Source: Streptomyces sp. NRRL S-646 (GTDB lineage Bacteria > Actinomycetota > Actinomycetes > Streptomycetales > Streptomycetaceae). From it: a stretch of 64,000 nt of DNA. Both the position numbers and the translations under genes were made by a program. The stretch lies in NCBI RefSeq assembly GCF_000720765.1, contig NZ_JODC01000013.1, positions 248,001 through 312,000 of the forward strand, in the 5' to 3' direction. The notes under the pieces were generated by a model that was not told where the DNA came from, searched no databases, and worked only from the letters and a program-made list of their open reading frames with translations. Positions 35,885 through 44,040 of this stretch are shown in pieces. How positions within the stretch are numbered: the first letter of the stretch is position 1; each line of letters opens with the position of its first letter.

Positions 35885-36691
35885 ATGCCCCAGCCCCCGC
35901 AGCTTTCGCAGGCCACCGCGTCGCCCGCGTGGAAGGTCCTCAACCCGGGGGGCGACGAACCCCTGATCCTGGCCGTGGACTTCGCAGTCTCCGGACGCCC
36001 GGAGGCGACGTTCACCTCGCTCTCCCCGCTCCTCGCCGCCGAGCTGCCCCTGTGGGAGACCAGACAGCCGGACCCGGAACAGGCCCGCTCCTTCGGTGGT
36101 GAGGACTTCACCGAGTACTGGGCGCAGGCGGTACGCGCCACCGGCCGCCCGGTGCGGGCCGTGCTCGGCTACTGCGTCGGCGGCCTGTACGCGGCCCGCC
36201 TGGCCCACCTCGTCGCGCGCGGCCAGGACACCCGCCCACAGGTGGTGCTCTTCGACCCCGAACCGCCCAGCGCCGCCGGCATGACCGCAGACTTCCGGGA
36301 CGCCATGGCCCGCATCTCCTCCGTTCTGACGCCGGAGGAGTCCGAGCGGGCGATCCGCACCGCCGCCGAGGCGGCAACCGACTTCACCACGTTCCGCGCA
36401 TTCGGTACGACCCTCACCCGGACCTTCCGCGAGGCGGCCACCTCCGCCTTCGCCCGCGCGGAACTCCTGCCCGAACTGGCCGACGAGCTCAGCACCGCGT
36501 ACGAGATGTTCGTCCGCTACATAGCATCCGCCGCAGACCTCGACCCCGCCGAACTCTGGCCCGACACCACCGCCGTGACCTCCCCGACCGCCGCACCCCA
36601 CCCCGGCCGCAGCATCCCGGTCGACGTCCCTCACGCGGACCTCCTGCGCAGCCCGGCAACGGCGGGCGTCGTCAGGACACTGCTGGAGTGA
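35885..36691 (+). CDS. Alpha/beta-hydrolase with Cys nucleophile (thioesterase-like)
   Basis: 268 residues. The nucleophile elbow reads GYCVGG (Gly-Tyr-Cys-Val-Gly), so a cysteine replaces the usual serine. The C-terminus contains DVPHADLL, a candidate catalytic His region. Similar short hydrolases occur near NRPS genes, where they may act as trans-acting thioesterases or acyltransferases. ATG 35885 has GAGGAA at 7 nt. It is the last gene before the island's right end; I cannot say whether it edits carriers or acts on the product. Confidence 0.7.
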   Translation: MPQPPQLSQATASPAWKVLNPGGDEPLILAVDFAVSGRPEATFTSLSPLLAAELPLWETRQPDPEQARSFGGEDFTEYWAQAVRATGRPVRAVLGYCVGGLYAARLAHLVARGQDTRPQVVLFDPEPPSAAGMTADFRDAMARISSVLTPEESERAIRTAAEAATDFTTFRAFGTTLTRTFREAATSAFARAELLPELADELSTAYEMFVRYIASAADLDPAELWPDTTAVTSPTAAPHPGRSIPVDVPHADLLRSPATAGVVRTLLE

Positions 36692-37320
36692 CGACGCCGG
36701 TGCGACCGCCGAGCGAGGGAACGGCATGGCACGCATTCCCGCGGCGCCAACCGATTCGTGATCACCGTTCTGAATCGGCCGGGTGTCCGCCTCGCCCTCC
36801 AGGGCGACGCGGTCCGGGTGACGGCCCCGCCCGGCCGTCACGATACGGCGGACAGAGCCGTCCCACGGGTGGACTTCCGCGTGGTGCGCGCACCACGCGG
36901 GGTAACCGTCCGCACGAGCGGGCGCTGTGAGGCGGGGCGGGGCGTGAACCGGGCTCGTAAGTGTCCGGACCCAACAGGTGGCACTTGCCTGGTCCGACTG
37001 GCGCCGCTACCAGGCACGATCACTCACCAGTCACGACCGGCGGCAAGCCGCGTCCCGCACATGAAGATCACGATCTGCAGCTTGAACCAAGTGGCGGTGG
37101 CCCGGATGTCCAGTGGGTGGGGGGCTCTGTCCGAGTCCGACAACTCAACGATTCGAGCCCTTTGCTTCGGGAGTGCCCGATCCGGTGGCCGCTCGGTGGC
37201 CGGACGCCTTTGGACGGGGCAGCATGAGGTAGCAGGGGGTAACCCGCCGCAAGTACTCTGATCAGGCACGACATCACTCGGCGGCATCACGCAGTATCCG
37301 GCAGCATGATCACTCATGGT
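36692..37320. other. Intergenic region at the island's right end
   Basis: About 630 bp. It holds a perfect 24-bp palindrome (36877-36900). ORFs through it have irregular codon use and no domain I know. GC drops towards the att site (about 37260-37320), consistent with element-end sequence. Confidence 0.5.
36877..36900. promoter_or_regulatory. Perfect 24-bp palindrome
   Basis: CCGCGTGGTGCG followed directly by its reverse complement CGCACCACGCGG. With no spacer it is less like a terminator than like a dimer binding site or recombination element. It stands alone ~190 bp after the last island gene and ~420 bp before attR. Function unknown. Confidence 0.6.
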
Positions 37321-37364
37321 CTCGTAATGCGTGGGTCTCGGGTTCGAATCCCGAAGGCGGCTCC
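37321..37364 (+). repeat. attR: detached 44-bp copy of the tRNA-Thr 3' end
   Basis: Matches 8542-8585 at 43 of 44 positions, beginning in the anticodon loop. The sequence to its left is unrelated to tRNA, so this copy cannot make a tRNA. It lies 62 bp from the 3' end of an integrase gene, the spacing usual for an attP core beside its own int. Confidence 0.9.
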
Positions 37365-37367
37365 GGC

Positions 37368-37402
37368 AAAGGCCAGGTCACATAGCCCGTGACCTGGCCT
37401 TT
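37368..37402 (+). terminator. Strong hairpin immediately right of attR
   Basis: A 14-bp perfect stem (AAAGGCCAGGTCAC / GTGACCTGGCCTTT) with a 7-nt loop, running into a T-rich end (CCTTTTGTG). Placed 4 bp after the tRNA-end copy, it was probably the terminator of the tRNA gene before the island inserted. It could also end the leftward integrase transcript. Confidence 0.8.
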
Positions 37403-37425
37403 TGTGTTGCTCCGGGCATGGCACG

Positions 37426-38292
37426 TTACTCGGTCCTGGGGTCGCGAGGTGGCTTGCGTGAGCGATGCGTGAGCGGAGCGGAGCCAGACCTACTTCTTCG
37501 GCTTCTTCCGTGTGCTCTTCTTTTAGCCTTGGCCTGGGCTTTCGCCTTCTCCTTGGCCTTCTTGCCGGCCTTGCGGGCCTTCTCCGCCTCCGACTTGCGC
37601 TGGAGCGGGACCAGCTTGGCGGTGGCCTCCGCGGCGTTTTTGCCGACGTGGGGCAGGACGCTTTGGTAGATGTCCCGGGTGATCCGGGTGTCGCTGTGCC
37701 CGAGAGTGTCCGACACGATCTTGATATCGATGTCGGCGGCGAGCATGAGCGTGGCCGCGCCATGGCGGAGGTCATGCAGACGGATCGGCGGGAGGCCGGA
37801 GGCGGCGACGAGCCGCTCGAAGAGGTCGCTGACCTTGCCGGGGTGCAGCCAGGAGCCGTCTTCCTGGGTGAAGACCAGTCCGGTCTCGGCCCAGGCCGAC
37901 TCCCACTCCTCGCAGTCCGCCTCTTGTTGCTTGCGGTGCCGCTCCAGGACGCCGACGGTGGCGTCGTCCAGGGCGACAACTCGGAAGCCGCTGTCGGTCT
38001 TCGGCTCGGACGCCTCGACCTCCCAGCCGTCCTGGAGCAGCTGGCCGGTGACCGTGAGGGAGTGCTGGTCGAGGGTCTCCGACCAGGGCTGGCCACACGC
38101 CTCACCGCGACGCAGGCCGCGAAAGGCGATGAGGTGCCACATGGCGTACAGCCGATCACCGGCCACGAAGTCGAGGAAGGCGCCGGTCTGTTCCGGCGTC
38201 CAGACCATGACGGGGGAGGGCTTCTCCCCGGTGTGTTGCCACCGGGCGACCCGCTCGAACCAGGATGGCGGAGCCTCCCTGACCGGACCGCG
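37426..38292 (-). pseudogene. int: Tyrosine integrase, 5'-truncated
   Basis: The frame encodes the catalytic domain of an actinobacterial ICE-type site-specific recombinase: first Arg in GLRRGEACG, the HxxR box in LHDLRHGAATLML and nucleophile Tyr in TRDIYQSVLP. Homology extends upstream of the first ATG (38208) through WFERVARWQHTGEKPSPV but ends near 38290, so the N-terminal arm-binding and core-binding domains (~130 residues) are missing. The C-terminus is Lys/Arg-rich. Its 3' end faces the att copy, as in pSAM2-like elements. It most likely belonged to an older element in the same tRNA and is now dead. Confidence 0.85.
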
Positions 38293-38788
38293 CCTGCACC
38301 AGGCCGGAGTCCCAACACCGGGCCGACAGGGCGCGCGCCCTGTCGGCCCGCAGCCCGAACAGGACCAGGCGATTGATCACTGGCGCGATTCATGTCGCCA
38401 ATCAATTCTCGGCTGCCTGACAATTGAGTCGAGTGATTTCAAGGGAGGGCTCGGTTCTTCGATCAAAGGCCGCCAGGTCGCGTGATGGCTCTGTGATTGG
38501 TTACAAGGCGACAACGTCCTCTGCGTCGAGTTTGTGAGATGGACCACGCAAGACTGCCACTGCCTTGGTCGGTGCAGGTCAAGGTTGGGGCGGGCGCCGC
38601 ATTCGGCTTGTGGCGGGGCCGTGCTTGTTCACACAGCAGAAACCCGCCTCGTAAATCCTGAGTCGTCCAAGACCTTCACTGCGGTCGACCATGGGGCCGA
38701 CTATGGGGCCGACTATGGGGCCGACCGTAAGAGATTGACAAGAATTCCAGAAAATTTCCGTTCATGGTACGGGGGAGACGGGGAAAGC
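38293..38788. other. Region upstream of the STAND regulator gene
   Basis: About 500 bp without a convincing gene. GC falls around 38370-38470. Three tandem 12-bp units ACTATGGGGCCG (first copy ACCATGGGGCCG) lie at 38688-38723, 66-101 bp before the chosen start. They could be regulatory direct repeats, or part of a longer N-terminus if translation begins further upstream. Confidence 0.5.
38688..38723 (+). repeat. Three tandem 12-bp repeats upstream of the STAND gene
   Basis: Units ACCATGGGGCCG, ACTATGGGGCCG, ACTATGGGGCCG, in register. If translated in the downstream frame they would read as repeated D-(H/Y)-G-A. Regulatory function is only a possibility. Confidence 0.7.
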
Positions 38789-41755
38789 ATGCCCAAGGTG
38801 ATCGCTGAGTGTGGGAATCTGCCCGCCGCCATCACGAGTTTTGTGGGCCGGCGGCAGGAGACCGCTGAGATCCGCCGCCTTCTGGGGATGCGGCGGTTGG
38901 TGACGCTCACGGGCATGGGCGGTGTGGGCAAGACGCGGCTGGCGCTGGAGGTGGCGGCCGCGTCCCGGGAGGAGTTCGCGGACGGGGTGTGGCTGGTGGA
39001 CCTGGCCCCGGTCTGCGAAGCGTCGGCGGTGGCGGCCGCGGCGGCGGGCGCGCTGCGGGTGCCCGACCTCGGGGCGCTGCCCGTCATGGACCAGCTCACG
39101 GGTTATCTGGCCGGGCGGCGCGCGCTGCTGGTGCTGGACAACTGCGAGCACCTGGTCGAGGCGTGCGCCGAGCTGGCCGGAACCCTCCTGTCAGCTGCTC
39201 CCGAGCTGCGCATTCTCGCCACGAGCCGCCACACCATGGGTGTCACGGGCGAGCACGTTTTCACCCTCGCGCCGCTCGCGCAGGACGATGCGGTGGAACT
39301 GCTGCGGGACCGGGCCGTCGCAGTGTGGGAGCGATCCCATGGAGACGAGGCCGGCCACGCCGCCATCGCGCGCCTGTGCGCCGATCTGGACTGTCTGCCG
39401 CTGGCGATCGAGCTGGCCGCCTCCCGGTTGCGCACGCTCACCGTCGGCCAGTTGACGGACCGGCTGGAGAACCGCTTCGCACTGCTCACCGGCGGCAGCC
39501 GGACGGCACCGGCCCATCAGCGCACGCTGCGCGCAATGATCGACTGGAGCTACGAGCTGTGCGCCCCGGCCGAGCGGCTGCTGTGGAACCGCCTGACCGT
39601 GTTCGCCGGGGGGTTCAGCCTGGAGGCCGCCGAGGGTGTCTGCTGTGGGGAGGGGATCGCCGAGGCCGAGGTGCTGGACCTCCTGGACCGGCTGGTCGCC
39701 CAGTCGGTCGTCCTGACCTGCAAGGCGGATGGTCAGCGGCGTTACCGGCTGCTGGCGAGCATCCGGGAGTACGGCCGGGAGCGGCTCGCGGACTCCGGTG
39801 AGCAGGACGAACTGCGCCGACGCCACCGCGACTTCTTCCTGGCCCTCGCCCACCGCATCGACCGGAACTGGTACGGCCCCGGCCAGGTGGAGAACCTGGC
39901 CCGGCTGCGTGTGGAGCACCCCAATCTGCTGGCCGCCCTCGACTACGAGGGTGACCCGCGGTCCCGGCTGGCGCTGGTCGCCGCCCTGCGTTGGCACTGG
40001 TGCGCGGGCGGGTTCCTCAGTGAGGGGCGCCGCCAGTTCGAGCGGGTGCTCGCCGCGGCGCCCGAGTCCGGCCCGGAGCGCGCCCGCGCGCTGCTGGTCG
40101 CCGTCTGGGCGGCGCAGACGCAGGGCGACCTGGCGACAGCCGACCGCTGGCTGGACGAGGCCGACGCGCTCGGCGAGTGGCTGGGGGACCCGTGGGTGCG
40201 GATCCAGGCGTCGGGCCTGCGCGGGGTGTCCGCGCAGAACCAGGGGCGGCCCAGGGACAGCATCTGCCGGTACGAGGAGGCCCTGGCCGCCATGACAGCG
40301 CTGGGTGACGAGTGCGAGGCGGCATCCTGGCGGCTCGCGCTGGCCTTTAGCCAGGCGCATTTCGGTGACCCTCGGGCCGCACAGACCGGTGCGGGGTTCA
40401 CCGCCGCCGCCCGGGCGAGCGGGGATCGCTGGGGCCGGGCCCTGGTGCTGATGGCCCTGGGCCACGACGCCTGGGCCCGTGGTGACCGCGAGGCGACCGA
40501 GACCCTGGTCAGGTCCGCGCTGGAAGGCATGCGTGGCTTCAACGACTACGCGATGGTCGGGAGGATGCTGGAACTGCTCGCCTGGGCCACCGCCGCCGGC
40601 GGCGCTCACGAGCGGGCCGCCCGGCTGCTCGGTCTGGCGGATGCCCTGTGGCACGACGCCGGCAGCTCGATCTGTGCGTTCGGGCCGCAGATGGCCGAGT
40701 GGCATGCCCGCTGCGAGCAGGCCGCGATCGCTGCGCTGGGCGAGGCGTCGTACCGGCAGGCGTTCGCCGAAGGCGGCACACACCGCGCCCGCGCACAGGC
40801 CGTCGACTTCGCCCTCGCCCTCGACACGGATTCCGGTGCCGGGCCCGCATGCGGCAGGGACACCGCGTACGACACCGGCACCGAATACGACGCCGGCACC
40901 GACGCCGACGGTGAGCGCGGTGCCGAAAGGGGTATCGGCACCGCGGGTGATACCGGTACCGGCGCCGGCATCGACGCCGACAGTGACATCGACGTCAAGG
41001 AGACTGCGCCGAGCGCTGTGCGCCGCCGACACGCGCCTGCCGCCGCGGACACCGGGCCTGCGTCACCCGACGAGGGACCCCGCGTATGCGACGTACTGCT
41101 GGTCGAAGGCGACCCGACGGTCAGGGAGAGCGCCCGGCGCATCCTGGAGGCGAGCGGCCACCGGGTACGCCGCGCCGCCGACGGCCTGATGGGGCTCACC
41201 CTGTTCCGTCAGCAGACCCCGGACGTCGCCGTGCTTGGCGAGCGGTTGTCCGGCCTGGACGGGATGGGCCTGGCCCGCCGGATCCACGAGGAGTCCGCGG
41301 TGCCCGTTCTGCTCCTCGCGGACCGCGACGACCCGGCGGACGTGGTCAGGGGCCTGGAGGCGGGCGCCGACGACTGCCTCGCCAAGCCCTTCGACGGAAC
41401 GCTCCTGCTCGCCCGTGTCCGTGCCCTGCTGCGTCGCACCGTCCCCGCGGATCAGCCGTCCGACACCCGTGCGGTCCGGTTCGGAGACTTGGTGTACTGC
41501 CCCGTGTCACTTGTGGTGCGCAGGGACGGGGAACCCGTCCACCTGACCACGACCGAGCTGAAGCTGCTGCGGGAGTTCGCCGCTTCGCCCGGCACCGTCC
41601 TCACCCGCGACCTGCTCCTGGAGCGGGTGTGGGACTACGCCTGGTCCGGCGACAACCGGGTGGTGGACGTCCATGTGCAGCGGCTGCGCGCCAAGATCGG
41701 CCGCGACCGCATCGAGACGGTACGCGGCTTCGGCTACAAGCTCCGCGTCGCCTGA
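38789..41755 (+). CDS. STAND ATPase fused to pseudo-receiver and OmpR-type DNA-binding domain
   Basis: 988 residues from ATG 38789 (GGGGAAAGC upstream). Residues ~1-330 are an NB-ARC-like P-loop ATPase (GMGGVGKTRLALE, LLVLDNCEHL, LPLAIELAASRL). Residues ~330-690 are a TPR-like helical region. A ~70-residue low-complexity linker rich in D, G, T follows. Next is a receiver domain (VCDVLLVEGDPTV...; GADDCLAKPFD) in which the phospho-acceptor Asp is Gly (VAVLGERLSG, codon at 41237), and finally a PhoB/OmpR winged helix (LTTTELKLLREF...RTVRGFGYKLRV-like end). STAND regulators normally end in LuxR or SARP domains, so the OmpR-type end is unusual. Signal unknown. An upstream in-frame ATG at 38534 is possible. 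Confidence 0.85.
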   Translation: MPKVIAECGNLPAAITSFVGRRQETAEIRRLLGMRRLVTLTGMGGVGKTRLALEVAAASREEFADGVWLVDLAPVCEASAVAAAAAGALRVPDLGALPVMDQLTGYLAGRRALLVLDNCEHLVEACAELAGTLLSAAPELRILATSRHTMGVTGEHVFTLAPLAQDDAVELLRDRAVAVWERSHGDEAGHAAIARLCADLDCLPLAIELAASRLRTLTVGQLTDRLENRFALLTGGSRTAPAHQRTLRAMIDWSYELCAPAERLLWNRLTVFAGGFSLEAAEGVCCGEGIAEAEVLDLLDRLVAQSVVLTCKADGQRRYRLLASIREYGRERLADSGEQDELRRRHRDFFLALAHRIDRNWYGPGQVENLARLRVEHPNLLAALDYEGDPRSRLALVAALRWHWCAGGFLSEGRRQFERVLAAAPESGPERARALLVAVWAAQTQGDLATADRWLDEADALGEWLGDPWVRIQASGLRGVSAQNQGRPRDSICRYEEALAAMTALGDECEAASWRLALAFSQAHFGDPRAAQTGAGFTAAARASGDRWGRALVLMALGHDAWARGDREATETLVRSALEGMRGFNDYAMVGRMLELLAWATAAGGAHERAARLLGLADALWHDAGSSICAFGPQMAEWHARCEQAAIAALGEASYRQAFAEGGTHRARAQAVDFALALDTDSGAGPACGRDTAYDTGTEYDAGTDADGERGAERGIGTAGDTGTGAGIDADSDIDVKETAPSAVRRRHAPAAADTGPASPDEGPRVCDVLLVEGDPTVRESARRILEASGHRVRRAADGLMGLTLFRQQTPDVAVLGERLSGLDGMGLARRIHEESAVPVLLLADRDDPADVVRGLEAGADDCLAKPFDGTLLLARVRALLRRTVPADQPSDTRAVRFGDLVYCPVSLVVRRDGEPVHLTTTELKLLREFAASPGTVLTRDLLLERVWDYAWSGDNRVVDVHVQRLRAKIGRDRIETVRGFGYKLRVA

Positions 41756-42084
41756 GGGGGCACCTGCCCACGAACGGCGCGAAGGTCGCCCTCGCCGCGG
41801 CCACCACGGTAGTGGCGACGACCGGGGTCCTGGTCCACCGCCTCACCGCCGCAGACCAGCCCTCCAACGCTCGCGCCGAGCTCGACCGGCAGCCGGGGGT
41901 CGGTGCCGCGCACGGCTGCGCGTCGGTCTCGGACACCTCCGGCCCGCAGTGCTTCCGTACGACCGCCCAGGGCACCGGCCTGGGCCTGGCCATCGCGGTG
42001 GGCCAGGCCCGGTTGCCGAGCGCCGGGCCGCCTGGCTGTTCGGGAGAACCCCCGGAGGGGAGAGCACTCCCACCGCGCCGCTGA
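41748..42084 (+). pseudogene. Sensor histidine kinase remnant
   Basis: The frame overlapping the end of the STAND gene reads as a membrane-anchor start (KVALAAATTVVATTGVLVHRLTAADQ) joined after ~50 residues to an ATPase G2-box end (GTGLGLAIAVGQARL...GEPPEG). The HAMP, dimerisation and most of the ATPase domain are missing, and no start codon is seen. It is the expected partner position for an OmpR-type response regulator gene, so it looks like what is left of a two-component pair after an internal deletion. Confidence 0.65.
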
Positions 42085-42716
42085 CCACGCGCGTGCCCTG
42101 AGGCATGAGACCTCCAAGGCTCGGGACGGTCTCGTCGGCACCAGATCGGAAGACTCCTCCACCCCGCCCGAGGTCACTCGTTCAGCCCAACTAGGCGCCC
42201 AGCGAGGGGAAACGACAACCACAGCAGTCACACGGCGCTACATGTCCGTTCGCCGTAGCTGTATGAGAACAGGGCCTCCTTGATCCGCTCGGTCAGCTCG
42301 ACGTCGCGGCGCTGCCGTGCTCCGTCGACAGCTCCGGCTAGGTCCGGCTGGTGTACGGGTACCGCTCGGGGTTCCCGCTGAACAGCAAGGACAGCAAGGA
42401 CAGCAGAGCGGGCAGCGGGCTGCAGTGGTCGGCGCGGGGTTCGCCTGAAGGGCTGCGACATATGACGGCATGTCAGCCGGCGCGGCCGGACCGTAGTCCG
42501 CGTGGCGGCGCCGGGCAGGCGGCGACTCCACCACGCACCGCTTCGGCCGCGGCGGGGACGGTTCTGTAACAGCCGTACGTCAATTGCTCGGCGGCCACGC
42601 TGTGATGCGGTCGCCGAACCGTTGCCGTACCACCGAGACATACGGCCGGTCTTCTTGGGCTCGGCCGGGGAACACCCGCCCCGGCCGGAATCCGACACCA
42701 TCCCAAGGAGGCCACC
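42085..42716. other. Intergenic region before the RNase gene
   Basis: About 630 bp with scattered short ORFs of poor codon use and no domain I recognise. A short AAGGACAGC repeat (two copies and a part) lies near 42390. A strong ribosome-binding site (AAGGAGG) for the next gene ends the region. Confidence 0.45.
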
Positions 42717-43376
42717 ATGTCCTCGACCGAGGCCTTGGAGACCCCGAGCGTGAAGCGCTCCCTGTCCTCCCGGCTGCGGGCCCACGCCCGCAAGGCCGTG
42801 ATCCCGGCCATGCTGCTCGGCGTCACCCTCAGCGGACTCGGCCTGTCCACCGCCGCGCACGCCGCCGACTCCCCTCAGTGCCCCCCCACCGCCCAGACCT
42901 GCCGCGCCGACGCGCCGTGGCGCGGGGAGCAGCCGAGCGGCGTCTCCAACGAGGACTGGCGGGGCGCCAACACCGCGGCCCAGTTCTGGAGCGAACACCA
43001 GACCGTCCGACAGGGCAACAGCGGCGGGTACCTCGTCACGGGCCAAGGAGGCTGGCCCGGCGACACGGCCGGCCGGGGCTGGTACTCGTTCACCACCGGC
43101 CCCTGGTACAACCGGACGACGTGGTGGATCTGGTACGGCGGCCAGTTCTGGGACCGGGACAACGGGGTCGCGAACCACGAAGAGTTCGACTACGGGGTCT
43201 CGGCCTGGGACGCCAACGGCGGGGGCGGGCAATACCGCGAGTACGACGTCTATGCCCACACGGGCACCGACAGCGGCATCCGGGGCCAGATGCGGCTCGT
43301 CCGCAACACCCGCAACGGCCACGTCTACGCGACGTTCGACCACTACCGGACCTTCCACTACCTCGGCCGCTGGTAG
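42717..43376 (+). CDS. Secreted guanyl-specific ribonuclease-like protein
   Basis: 219 residues with a long signal peptide (to about AAHAAD, residue 51). The C-terminal ~60 residues match the microbial RNase (barnase / RNase Sa) active-site pattern: Glu in YREYDV, Arg in GQMRLVRNT and His in FDHYRTFHYL. Ahead of it lies a ~100-residue Trp/Gly/Tyr-rich stretch (GWYSFTTGPWYNRTTWWIWYGG) not found in the ~96-residue RNase Sa. A barstar gene follows, which supports the RNase assignment. Without the barstar context I would be less sure. AAGGAGG precedes the ATG by 6 nt. Confidence 0.72.
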   Translation: MSSTEALETPSVKRSLSSRLRAHARKAVIPAMLLGVTLSGLGLSTAAHAADSPQCPPTAQTCRADAPWRGEQPSGVSNEDWRGANTAAQFWSEHQTVRQGNSGGYLVTGQGGWPGDTAGRGWYSFTTGPWYNRTTWWIWYGGQFWDRDNGVANHEEFDYGVSAWDANGGGGQYREYDVYAHTGTDSGIRGQMRLVRNTRNGHVYATFDHYRTFHYLGRW

Positions 43377-43383
43377 CCGGCGT

Positions 43384-43414
43384 GCGCCCGCCGGGGCAGA
43401 CCCCCGGCGGGCGC
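43384..43414 (+). terminator. Strong hairpin between RNase and barstar genes
   Basis: A 13-bp perfect GC stem (GCGCCCGCCGGGG / CCCCGGCGGGCGC) with a 5-nt loop, 8 bp after the RNase stop and 40 bp before the barstar ATG. It could end or attenuate the transcript between toxin-like enzyme and inhibitor, or protect the RNase mRNA. Confidence 0.75.
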
Positions 43415-43453
43415 GCCCGCGCTCCCACCCTCCAAGCCCGGAAGAACGTCGAC

Positions 43454-43855
43454 ATGAACACCACCGCGCACTGCATCCGCCCCCTGTCCGCGTCGGAGAC
43501 GGTCCCCGCGTCGGCCAAGGAGATCCTCGGCACCCGCTGCCGCACCACCATCGACCTGTTCGCCGAGTGGGCCTCGGTGCTCGGCTTCCCGACCTGGTTC
43601 GGCCACAACTGGAACGCGTTCGAGGACTGCCTGCGCACCGTGACCGACGGGTCCGGCCCGGCGACGATCGTGCTCCGCAACGCCGCCTTCCTCCTGGAGG
43701 ACGAGAGCCCGAGGGAGCTCAGCGTCTTCCTGGACATCCTGGCGGGCAGCGACCTCGGCCTGCTCCTCCTGGACGACTCAGCCGACGACCTGGGGCAGCT
43801 GGCCCGGCGCATGACGGCGGCAGGCTTCACCCCGCCACCGATGCCGGAGGACTGA
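43454..43855 (+). CDS. Barstar-family RNase inhibitor
   Basis: 133 residues with the barstar fold signature (F.EWASVLGFPTWFGHNWNAFEDCL), including the acidic helix-2 region that plugs RNase active sites, and an extended ~35-residue N-terminus. It lacks a signal peptide and would protect the cytoplasm from the RNase encoded just upstream before export. ATG 43454 follows GGAAGAA. Confidence 0.85.
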   Translation: MNTTAHCIRPLSASETVPASAKEILGTRCRTTIDLFAEWASVLGFPTWFGHNWNAFEDCLRTVTDGSGPATIVLRNAAFLLEDESPRELSVFLDILAGSDLGLLLLDDSADDLGQLARRMTAAGFTPPPMPED

Positions 43856-44040
43856 GCACCGCCTGCGCCCTGCCCTCCGGACCGTTCAGCAGGACCGGCT
43901 CGCCCCCGGCCGCCTCCGGTCACCGGCGCCCGGGAGGTCGGAAACGGCCGCCCAAAGGCCATTCGGAAATCTGCATCTCCCCCCTGTGAGCCGGCCCGGC
44001 GAATCCGGCTGCCGGCTCACCCTGCGTGAAAGAGGGAAAA

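Larger units (their letters stand above)
8586..37364. mobile_element. Genomic island integrated in tRNA-Thr, carrying an NRPS/PKS cluster
   Basis: About 28.8 kb bounded by the tRNA-Thr gene and a detached copy of its 3' end. It contains a complete NRPS/PKS cluster with its own regulators and exporter, but no intact integrase, replication or conjugation genes. A truncated integrase lies immediately outside the right copy. The simplest reading is site-specific insertion of a cluster-bearing element into tRNA-Thr, between the tRNA and an older element's integrase. The boundaries come directly from the sequence; mobility today is unlikely. Confidence 0.8.

Noticed and set aside
36758..37261. Open frame of ~167 codons between the Cys-hydrolase gene and attR
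   Set aside because: Codon third-position bias is irregular, it crosses the 24-bp palindrome, and no domain is recognisable. Treated as non-coding.
37321..37364. Possible second tRNA-Thr gene
   Set aside because: Only the 3' part from the anticodon loop is present. The acceptor and D-arm 5' halves are missing, so it is an att site.
8586..37364. Proteasome beta-subunit gene for self-resistance in the island
   Set aside because: Looked for because the cluster resembles epoxyketone pathways. No such gene is in the window; the MFS exporter is the only resistance candidate.
41070..41755. Separate response-regulator gene
   Set aside because: The receiver frame is continuous with the upstream ATPase/TPR frame, with no stop and no start codon preceded by a ribosome-binding site in the linker that I could see.
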